From NCBI GenBank assembly GCA_964417785.1, contig CAYQJO010000282.1, positions 1-5,500 of the forward strand: a stretch of 5,500 nt of DNA. Reading direction: 5' to 3'. The position numbers and the translations under genes were made by a program. Of this stretch, positions 1 to 4,560 are shown one piece after another. The notes beneath the pieces were generated by a model that did not search any database, was not told the DNA's origin, and was given only the letters and a program-made list of their open reading frames with translations. The stretch is from DAOTUL01 sp034437435. GTDB lineage: Bacteria; Chloroflexota; Anaerolineae; Aggregatilineales; Phototrophicaceae. How positions within the stretch are numbered: position 1 is the stretch's first letter; every line of letters begins with the position of its first letter.

Positions 1-918
1 GGCGCGTTGAGCGGGCTAAATATCGGCCTGGGGGCCAATATCGACCTCAGCAGCAGCACCGCCGGATTTGACGACCTCTCGCAACTACCACCGTATGCCG
101 GTCCCATGCTGGCCGCCGCTGTGATCTTTTTCCTGGGATTCATCCTGGTCGAGTCACGGGTGCGCGATCCGCTCTTTAATTTGAAGATGTTCCGCAAGCG
201 CAACATCTCCGCCGGTGCGCTGACCAATCTGTTTGTCGGTTACTGTCTGTTCATCGGATTGGTGAGCGTCCCCATTCTGGTGAATGTCCGGCAGCAGGAC
301 GCCAGCACTCTGCGCGAGGCAGCGCTGCAAGTCGGTTTGCTGCTGTCCACGCTCACAGTGCCGATGGCGATAGCGGCCATCCCTGGCGGCTGGTTGAGCA
401 ACCGCTATGGCTACCGCCGCACGATCATCGCTGGACTCGGCCTGTCCACTGTCGGATTCCTGACGATCTGGCAAACATGGCATATTGGCATCAGTGATTG
501 GATCGTCATGTTTCAGATGGCTCTGGTGGGCATCGGCATTGGCCTGACCTTCTCACCCATCAGCGCATCGGTCATCAACGCCGCCAGCAGCGATGAACGC
601 GGGGTGGCATCAGCGCTGGTGCTGATCCTGCGCCTGATCGGTATGACGGTGAGTGTCTCATCGCTGACCACCTTCTCGTTGAACCGCGTCACCACCATAG
701 CCAGCGAACGGTTAGGCGAAAGCGCGGTTAATGCAGCGTTCTATGTAGGCGAATACGCAGAGATTACTGTCGAGGTGCTGGCGGAGTTAGGTTTGCTGGG
801 GGCGGTGTTGTGCGTTGTCGCTATGATCCCGGCGGCATTGCTGCGTGACGACGATGATGAGGTTCCGCCTGAAGCATACGAACAAGAAAAACAGGCGCAA
901 CCCGCGTTAACAGCATAA
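1..918 (+). CDS. MFS drug/solute efflux transporter, DHA2 (EmrB/QacA-like), C-terminal part
   Basis: Inner-membrane, probably proton-driven exporter of the major facilitator superfamily; the substrate cannot be told from this fragment. The frame is open from base 1 to the TAA at 916-918, so the start and roughly the N-terminal half lie upstream; a TTG at position 7 is only an internal codon. Counting codon 1 at base 1, about seven hydrophobic helices are seen near codons 32-50, 69-94, 110-130, 140-158, 165-187, 203-226 and 260-282. Family marks are the R-D-P-L-F turn after the first helix (codons 55-59), common in EmrB/QacA-type 14-TM transporters, a motif-A-like loop G-G-W-L-S-N-R-Y-G-Y-R-R between the third and fourth helices, and the R-G-V-A-S-A-L segment opening the helix near 203. 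The protein ends in an acidic stretch (D-D-D-D-E) and a short polar tail. The family call is firm, the subfamily likely, the substrate unknown. Confidence 0.88.
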   Translation, partial: GALSGLNIGLGANIDLSSSTAGFDDLSQLPPYAGPMLAAAVIFFLGFILVESRVRDPLFNLKMFRKRNISAGALTNLFVGYCLFIGLVSVPILVNVRQQDASTLREAALQVGLLLSTLTVPMAIAAIPGGWLSNRYGYRRTIIAGLGLSTVGFLTIWQTWHIGISDWIVMFQMALVGIGIGLTFSPISASVINAASSDERGVASALVLILRLIGMTVSVSSLTTFSLNRVTTIASERLGESAVNAAFYVGEYAEITVEVLAELGLLGAVLCVVAMIPAALLRDDDDEVPPEAYEQEKQAQPALTA

Positions 919-920
919 CT

Positions 921-942
921 CAGGGGCGCGGCTGCGCCCCTG
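921..942. terminator. GC-rich hairpin between convergent genes, possible bidirectional terminator
   Basis: A perfect 9-bp inverted repeat, CAGGGGCGC (921-929) and GCGCCCCTG (934-942), with the 4-base loop GGCT. It starts two bases after the transporter stop codon and lies 26 bases past the stop of the convergent FHA gene, so it is well placed to end transcription from both sides. Neither strand has a T run directly after the stem, so it is not a canonical intrinsic terminator. It may act as an mRNA 3'-end stabiliser or need a factor. Confidence 0.55.
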
Positions 943-968
943 GATTCTACTGCTCGTTTGATGCGTTT

Positions 969-1685
969 CTAAATGAAGCCGAGTGCGCTGGCAAAGTCTT
1001 CCAGCAGCGGCGCGATGTTGCGGATGATAGGCAGATCGTACCACAAATCCAGCGCATCAATGATGACCAGCCCGATCAAGGTACTGCAACAGCAAAACAC
1101 CGCAATAATCAGGCAGCCGATGGCGATCCAGCGGAAGGCGTTGCGCGGTTCGTCTTCGCGCACGGCATAGGGATCATCGTAGTAACTCGGTGGCGCTTGC
1201 GGCGCGTTATAAACGCCATAAGCTGGCTCTTGCTGTGGAGGGCCATCGTACTGGTAGTCCTGTTGGGGCTGCTGCGGCGAATATTCCGCTTGAGTATACG
1301 GTTGTTCCGCCGGTGGTTGGTAAGCCTGTGGTTGTGCGCCGACGGTGGGGCCGGCTGCGCCCACATCGGATTGTTCACGCACGTTCTCATAACCGAGTGT
1401 GACCGTTTCCCCCAGACCGATCATGTCGCCAGCGTTCAGAGGGCGCACACCGGAAAGCCGCTGTCCGGCAACGAATGTTCCGTTAGTCGAGCCGAGGTCT
1501 TCAATATTGTAACCGCTGGCACCCCGAGTCAGGCGCAAATGATGACGGCTGACCTCCGGATCGTTAATCACGATGTCGTTGGTGATGTCGCGTCCCAACG
1601 TGACCACATCTTTGTCGAGATCAAATGACTGGTTTGGCTGTGGTCCACGCCGGACGATCAACCGGAAGCGGTCGTTCCCTTGCAT
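969..1685 (-). CDS. FHA-domain protein with Pro/Gln/Tyr-rich linker and C-terminal membrane anchor
   Basis: Predicted membrane-tethered phosphothreonine-binding protein of 238 residues. The FHA fold covers about residues 7-100 and keeps the binding-site marks: G31-R32, S46-R47-H48-H49 and S66-T67-N68-G69. A low-complexity linker rich in Pro, Gln and Tyr follows (about 113-172). A single hydrophobic helix lies near 186-209 and contains three consecutive Cys (198-200); a short tail of about 29 residues follows. With the FHA domain first and no signal peptide, the FHA domain is expected in the cytoplasm. I chose the ATG at 1685 because GAGGAG (1695-1700) sits 9 bases upstream; an in-frame ATG at 1715 would add ten residues and place that ribosome site inside the gene. 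It is the last gene of the possible ridA-Clp N-FHA run, 78 bp after the Clp N gene. FHA proteins of this shape often serve Ser/Thr kinase signalling or secretion, but no kinase is in view. Confidence 0.85.
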   Translation of the reverse strand: MQGNDRFRLIVRRGPQPNQSFDLDKDVVTLGRDITNDIVINDPEVSRHHLRLTRGASGYNIEDLGSTNGTFVAGQRLSGVRPLNAGDMIGLGETVTLGYENVREQSDVGAAGPTVGAQPQAYQPPAEQPYTQAEYSPQQPQQDYQYDGPPQQEPAYGVYNAPQAPPSYYDDPYAVREDEPRNAFRWIAIGCLIIAVFCCCSTLIGLVIIDALDLWYDLPIIRNIAPLLEDFASALGFI

Positions 1686-1694
1686 AAGCGTGTG

Positions 1695-1700
1695 CTCCTC
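1695..1700 (-). promoter_or_regulatory. Ribosome binding site that sets the FHA gene start
   Basis: GAGGAG read on the minus strand, 9 bases before the ATG at 1685. It lies downstream of the other possible in-frame ATG at 1715, which has no comparable site. The shorter 238-residue product is therefore preferred. Confidence 0.7.
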
Positions 1701-1763
1701 AATTGATGGAACCATAATCGCATATCATTTTACCCCAGAACCCACCGTTTAGCAGGCGACGCT

Positions 1764-2630
1764 TCAGCGCCTCTTGCCTAACTGCTCCCCAACGGTTTCC
1801 AGCAGCTTTTCCGGATCGACATTATACTGACGCACGAGGGCCATGCCATCCGCGTCAGTGAGCAGTGCCAGGATCAGATGCTCCGTGCCGGTATAATGGC
1901 TGCCGAGGCTTTGAGCATATTCCATCGCCTGGATAATGACCCGGTCAATGGCGACCGTCGCCGGGTATACAGTCAGAGTTTGCTGTATCTGCCGCTCATC
2001 CAGAGCGCTTTCTCGCAGCACCCGGCAGATGGGACTGCGCCGCTCCCGCAGCAGCACCAACAGCAGATGCCCCAGCCCGATATGTGGATGATCGAGCGCG
2101 ATAGCGACCAGTTCTGCCGCATTAATCACCCGGCGAGCCAATTCGGTCAGGCTGACGTCACGCCGTACCTGTTCCAGGCTGTATTCGGTGTGTCCGTCGC
2201 TGAGCAATTGGCGCACCCGGTGCCTGACCGCCTCCGGTGCCACATCCAGTGCATGCAGCAGATCGCTGGCATTGCCGATATTGGTGCGCGTCATCCCCAG
2301 CAGCAGATGTTCCGTGCCGATGTAGTGATGGCCCAGCCAGGTTGACTCATCCCCGGCCAGATCGAGCGCGATATCCAGCGCCGCGTCATTCGGCGGCGTT
2401 TCTGGGGGATCATCAACCGGAATCACCAGAGCTTCAAGCTGCTTCTGGGCGTCCTGGATATTCAGATTCAACCCGTCCAGCACCGAGTGACCGATGCTGC
2501 CCTCAGCCAGCATCACCCCGACCAGCAAATGGCCGGTACTCACCCTGGGATGGCGAAAACGCTGCGTCAGCAGACCGGCATGGGTCAGGGCGCGGCGTGC
2601 ATGATGGCTGTAGCGACTGTACCTGGGCAT
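1764..2630 (-). CDS. Stand-alone Clp N-domain protein (two Clp N domains, no AAA+ ATPase)
   Basis: A 288-residue soluble protein made almost wholly of Clp N-terminal repeats, the part of ClpA/ClpC chaperones that binds adaptors and substrates. Four repeat units can be read, each with the family's hallmark turn: S-T-G-H-L-L (31-36), Y-I-G-T-E-H-L-L-L (103-111), H-I-G-L-G-H-L-L-L (183-191) and Y-T-G-T-E-H-L-I-L (246-254). They span roughly 8-70, 83-144, 160-222 and 228-285. As one Clp N domain holds two repeats, this is two domains in tandem, joined near 145-160. No Walker A or B motif or other ATPase segment follows, so it cannot unfold proteins by itself. By analogy with plant ClpT accessory proteins it may modulate a Clp protease or compete for adaptors; that is inference. 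The start at 2630 fits the usual N-terminal helix (H-A-R-R-A-L), although the ribosome site is weak. It lies 59 bp after ridA and 78 bp before the FHA gene. Confidence 0.88.
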   Translation of the reverse strand: MPRYSRYSHHARRALTHAGLLTQRFRHPRVSTGHLLVGVMLAEGSIGHSVLDGLNLNIQDAQKQLEALVIPVDDPPETPPNDAALDIALDLAGDESTWLGHHYIGTEHLLLGMTRTNIGNASDLLHALDVAPEAVRHRVRQLLSDGHTEYSLEQVRRDVSLTELARRVINAAELVAIALDHPHIGLGHLLLVLLRERRSPICRVLRESALDERQIQQTLTVYPATVAIDRVIIQAMEYAQSLGSHYTGTEHLILALLTDADGMALVRQYNVDPEKLLETVGEQLGKRR

Positions 2631-2657
2631 GGTTCAAATTCCGTAGTGCCAGACCCC

Positions 2658-2689
2658 ATTATAATCCTGGAAAGCCATCTGTCGCCAAC
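2658..2689 (-). promoter_or_regulatory. Possible promoter before the Clp N gene
   Basis: On the minus strand a perfect -10 hexamer TATAAT (2663 down to 2658) lies in the 59-bp gap between ridA and the Clp N gene. The best -35 is TTGGCG, with a long 19-base spacer. Transcription would begin near 2651, giving a leader of about 20 bases before the ATG at 2630. It could give the Clp N and FHA genes expression independent of ridA. The -10 is good and the -35 weak. Confidence 0.4.
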
Positions 2690-3070
2690 TTAAATGACGG
2701 CGATAGCCTCCACTTCAACCAGCGCACCCAGCGGCAACCGGGCGACTTCCACCGCTGAGCGGGCTGGTGGGTTCTCCGAGAAGTAGGTGGCGTAGACTTC
2801 GTTGACTGCCGCGAAGTCGTCCATGTTGTCCAGAAAGACGGTCGCCTTGACCACATTTTCCAGCGAAGTCCCCGCTGCTTCCAGCACCGCTTTGAGATTG
2901 TCGAGAGCCTGCCGTGCTTGCGCCTGTACACCACCCTCGGCCAGCGATTTCGTGCCGGGGATCAAACCGACTTGACCGGCGGTGAACACCATGCCGTTGA
3001 TAACGGTCGCCTGCGAATACGGACCGACGGCGGCAGGGGCTTGATTGGTCTGAATGATTTGCTTGCTCAT
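2690..3070 (-). CDS. ridA: RidA family enamine/imine deaminase
   Basis: A 126-residue cytosolic protein of the RidA (YjgF/YER057c/UK114) family, which forms trimers and hydrolyses reactive 2-aminoacrylate and related enamines or imines released by PLP-dependent dehydratases, giving 2-keto acids and ammonia. The whole length matches the family. The start has the typical A-P-A-A-V-G-P-Y-S-Q (11-20), with Tyr18; G-Q-V-G-L follows at 32-36. The signature block P-A-R-S-A-V-E-V-A-R-L-P (102-113) carries the substrate-carboxylate-binding Arg104, and Glu119 in V-E-V-E-A-I-A-V matches the water-positioning Glu of E. coli RidA. All key residues are present, so it should be active as a deaminase. AGAGGA (3079-3084), 8 bases before the ATG at 3070, supports the start. 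It is the first gene of the minus-strand run and diverges from the YtxH-type gene. Its substrate supplier, such as a threonine or serine dehydratase, is not in the window. Confidence 0.95.
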   Translation of the reverse strand: MSKQIIQTNQAPAAVGPYSQATVINGMVFTAGQVGLIPGTKSLAEGGVQAQARQALDNLKAVLEAAGTSLENVVKATVFLDNMDDFAAVNEVYATYFSENPPARSAVEVARLPLGALVEVEAIAVI

Positions 3071-3103
3071 GATCAGAATCCTCTACTGAATTGTGCGAAC
3101 TTC

Positions 3104-3112
3104 TATTATACT
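3104..3112. promoter_or_regulatory. Shared divergent -10 region between ridA and the YtxH-type gene
   Basis: The gap of 60 bp between ridA and the YtxH-type gene contains TATTATACT. Read on the minus strand it gives a perfect -10, TATAAT (3110 to 3105), for ridA. Read on the plus strand it gives TATTAT (3104-3109) or TATACT (3107-3112) for the YtxH-type gene. Predicted starts are near 3098 (minus) and 3116-3119 (plus). No good -35 is seen on either strand, so the -10 motif itself is the evidence. Confidence 0.5.
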
Positions 3113-3119
3113 CCCCACT

Positions 3120-3125
3120 AGGAGG
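3120..3125 (+). promoter_or_regulatory. Strong ribosome binding site of the YtxH-type gene
   Basis: AGGAGG followed by five T bases and the ATG at 3131. It is a full match to the anti-Shine-Dalgarno core and supports this small gene as real. With the predicted transcription start near 3116-3119 the leader would be only about 12-15 bases. Confidence 0.75.
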
Positions 3126-3130
3126 TTTTT

Positions 3131-3343
3131 ATGTTCAAAATCGCAAGCTGGCTGCTCGGTTTCGCCTTCGGGGCCGCCGTCGGTGCGGCGCTGGTCGCAC
3201 TGCTGGTCCCCGAAACATCGGATGAAATTACCCACCGTTTCAAAAGCGGTTATACGGAAGCAATGGAAGCGGCCCGACAGGCCAGTGTGCAACGTCGCGC
3301 TGAACTGGAAGCCGAACTCAACCGGATGCAGGGCAACGCATGA
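3131..3343 (+). CDS. Small YtxH-type single-pass membrane protein
   Basis: A 70-residue protein with a Gly/Ala-rich hydrophobic helix at about residues 5-26, then the turn L-V-P-E-T-S-D-E-I, and a charged, probably helical or coiled-coil tail (about 30-68) rich in Glu, Arg and Ala. This is the pattern of YtxH-like (gas-vesicle/general-stress type) proteins, where the G-x-x-x-G-A-A helix is followed by L-x-x-P-x-x-G/S-x-E. The molecular role of that family is not established; members are often small stress-linked membrane proteins. The start is fixed by a strong AGGAGG five bases upstream. Its stop codon overlaps the start of the next gene (ATGA at 3340-3343), so the two are translated together. 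The family call rests on pattern rather than strong identity. Confidence 0.78.
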   Translation: MFKIASWLLGFAFGAAVGAALVALLVPETSDEITHRFKSGYTEAMEAARQASVQRRAELEAELNRMQGNA

Positions 3344-3678
3344 TTCCACGCCGCGACAGGCAGTCCTCATCACAGGGCTTTATGGATTATGTCCAGCTTC
3401 ACGAGCGCACCTGGGGGACCGACTCCTATGCTGGACGCCCGGACCTAGCGGCCATTTTGGAGTCGCCGGTGGTGGTCTTCTGGCAGGTTGAGAGCAAGGA
3501 CGACCGGCTGGTAGTTACGCTCCACGAGGACTTGAGCAAGGTCGAGGCCTATTTTTACAAACTGATCTTTCGCACGACCGTCCAATCTCCCAAGCGGCGG
3601 CTGGTGCGCATCTACCGCGATAAGAAGCGGATCATGGTGCGCAACGTTCACATCGAGTTCGTTGAGTCGGACGATTAA
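3340..3678 (+). CDS. Unrecognised 112-residue protein, coupled to the YtxH-type gene
   Basis: I do not recognise this family. The protein is soluble, with no membrane segment or signal peptide. The first 14 residues are polar and basic. The middle reads as mixed alpha/beta: a beta strand S-P-V-V-V-F-W-Q-V, another at R-L-V-V-T-L, an acidic helix E-D-L-S-K-V-E-A-Y-F-Y-K, and a basic C-terminal beta hairpin (R-R-L-V-R-I-Y-R-D-K-K-R-I-M-V-R) before an acidic end. The start overlaps the YtxH-type stop as ATGA, a typical coupled layout; an internal ATG at 3382 is possible but has no better ribosome site. Its TAA stop shares the palindrome TTAA with the convergent thioesterase remnant. The tight coupling suggests it works with, or is co-regulated with, the small membrane protein. 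Function unknown. Confidence 0.72.
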   Translation: MIPRRDRQSSSQGFMDYVQLHERTWGTDSYAGRPDLAAILESPVVVFWQVESKDDRLVVTLHEDLSKVEAYFYKLIFRTTVQSPKRRLVRIYRDKKRIMVRNVHIEFVESDD

Positions 3679-4199
3679 CTGACATGTCCGGCAGGGTCAA
3701 TGGCGCGACATTCTACCCGGCGCTGCTGCACAAAAATCCCCTGTGATGGACGCGGTACTGGTACCAACGGCGACCGGGATGGCCCCACTTCTACATCGTC
3801 ACCCCTGGCATAAGCGTCGATGATCTCCTGGCTGATGGTCGTCGGGCGCAGGGTATTCACATCAACCAACACCCAGTCGGTAGTGGCGTGGGCGATTTCC
3901 TCATCAGCGCGGTAAAAGACATATTGGCGCAGGGATCGCACCCGGCGAAAATCCTGCACCCAGGTCTTGAGGGTTACGGTATCACCGTAGCGAAGCGGAC
4001 GGTAGTATTCGATGTCGGTTTCGTAGGCGAACCAATGGAGGCCGAGGCTGGCGTAACGGGCAGCGGAGAATCTAACTGCCGCTGACGCACCAAAAGCGGC
4101 TTCCTGCATATAGCGCAGTTAGGTGGCGTGGTTGACGTGACCGTTGGCGTCACATTCGTAATGGCGTACCGGGAAAGTAGCGGCGTGTATGTATGGCAT
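3675..4199 (-). pseudogene. Hotdog-fold acyl-CoA/acyl-ACP thioesterase, broken by a stop at codon 27 and cut in a second domain
   Basis: The intact ancestor would be a 4HBT-type hotdog thioesterase hydrolysing an acyl-CoA or acyl-ACP thioester. Read from the ATG at 4199, codons 1-26 include Y-E-C-D-A-N-G-H-V-N-H (14-24), the catalytic-Asp and helix-cap segment of the family, with Asp17. Codon 27 is TAA (4121-4119), where the family usually has Tyr in N-x-x-Y-L-x-Y. The frame then stays open for 147 codons: L-R-Y-M-Q-E-A-A-F (28-36), I-E-Y-Y-R-P-L-R-Y-G-D (63-73), the strand T-D-W-V-L-V-D (107-113) and a Pro-rich linker. It ends V-E-C-R-A-I-D-P-A-G-H-V-S (162-174), which repeats the active-site motif of domain one, as if a second hotdog domain were lost. 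A product restarted at Met31 (4109) would have 144 residues and lack Asp17, so activity is unlikely. A base error in the read is the main alternative. Confidence 0.8.
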
Positions 4200-4213
4200 C
4201 TTGTCCAGACAAG
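4200..4213. promoter_or_regulatory. Palindrome directly before the thioesterase start, operator-like
   Basis: CTTGTCCAGACAAG is an inverted repeat of two 6-base arms around a central CA. It touches the ATG at 4199 of the thioesterase gene. Its form (T-x-G-T...A-C-x-A) resembles operators of GntR- or TetR-type repressors, but no regulator gene is in the window. Binding here would block translation-start-proximal transcription of the minus-strand gene. Motif seen; role inferred. Confidence 0.35.
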
Positions 4214-4214
4214 C

Positions 4215-4245
4215 GCGTCGGGCTACCCAGCTAGTAGCCCGACGC
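4215..4245. repeat. Perfect 12-bp inverted repeat, strong hairpin
   Basis: GCGTCGGGCTAC (4215-4226) and GTAGCCCGACGC (4234-4245) pair without mismatch around a 7-base loop. It lies 15 bases upstream of the thioesterase start, so it would fold in that gene's leader if transcription starts further upstream. No T run follows on either strand, which argues against a simple intrinsic terminator. It could be a leader hairpin, a factor-dependent stop, or a member of a dispersed palindromic repeat family; a genome-wide search would tell. Confidence 0.7.
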
Positions 4246-4422
4246 TATCGCAAAGGAGGGTCATGTTGGTAATACCGGTGGCTTTACTATACACACACGC
4301 TCATACAGATAGTTACACAGACGGATTCGCAGACCACCAATATTACACACTTACGCCAGTAGAATTTCACGCATGAGGCTATGAAAATCTACTTGACAAT
4401 AGAATATATCAGATTGAGAAAC

Positions 4423-4450
4423 TTGTAAACAAGATGACCGTCTTTCTAAT
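4423..4450 (+). promoter_or_regulatory. Possible promoter of the sensor gene
   Basis: TTGTAA (4423-4428) and TCTAAT (4445-4450) with a 16-base spacer form a fair sigma-70-like pair. Transcription would begin near 4457, giving a leader of about 100 bases. The -35 sits within the palindrome CTTGTAAACAAG and the start site within ACAACGTTGT, which would suit repression. A nearer TATAGT (4522-4527) is a rival -10 but has no -35 at normal spacing. Confidence 0.3.
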
Positions 4451-4549
4451 ACAACGTTGTGTTCACCTTCATCTGAATCATGTGAACGATAATCTTTACA
4501 CTTTTTGGTTTAAAAGCCCCGTATAGTGAGAGTGATTACGCTTCAATAC

Positions 4550-4554
4550 AGGGG
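4550..4554 (+). promoter_or_regulatory. Ribosome binding site of the sensor gene
   Basis: AGGGG six bases before the ATG at 4561. It supports this start, which also places the first membrane helix at the very N-terminus as expected for a membrane sensor. Confidence 0.55.
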
Positions 4555-4560
4555 AAAACC

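Larger units (their letters stand above)
4246..4560. other. Intergenic, AT-rich region upstream of the sensor gene
   Basis: No convincing gene lies here. The base composition shifts visibly to AT-rich, most clearly from about 4280 to 4550. The region holds several small dyads: CTTGTAAACAAG (4422-4433), the perfect palindrome ACAACGTTGT (4451-4460), and GTTCAC/GTGAAC arms (4461-4466 and 4482-4487) enclosing TTCA-TC-TGAA (4468-4477). It also has a possible promoter for the sensor gene and an isolated AAAGGAGG (4252-4259) before a 37-codon frame (4263-4376), which I do not call as a gene. The clustering suggests a regulated promoter region. Confidence 0.6.

Noticed and set aside
1197..1628. 143-codon plus-strand frame inside the FHA gene
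   Set aside because: It is antisense to a well-supported FHA domain; its Leu/Arg-rich content mirrors the Pro/Gln-rich linker on the other strand.
2090..2374. The 14-base sequence GATCGAGCGCGATA occurring at about 2090 and 2361
   Set aside because: Both copies encode Ile-Ala-Leu-Asp in the Clp N gene but at different places within the repeat unit, so this looks like chance codon reuse and not a DNA repeat.
2237..2758. 173-codon plus-strand frame across the Clp N gene and the ridA end
   Set aside because: It is antisense to two recognised genes and has the Pro/Arg/Ser-rich make-up of shadow frames.
4284..4330. Short ACAC-rich stretch as a possible microsatellite or CRISPR-like repeat
   Set aside because: Only a few dinucleotide units occur and there is no regular repeat-spacer pattern.
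4128..4376. 82-codon plus-strand frame crossing the thioesterase start and the hairpin
   Set aside because: It is antisense to the conserved thioesterase N-terminus, runs through the 12-bp hairpin and has no family character.
4393..4398. Perfect -35 hexamer TTGACA
   Set aside because: At 16-18 bases downstream only GAGAAA-like sequence is found, with no usable -10, so it is not called as a promoter.
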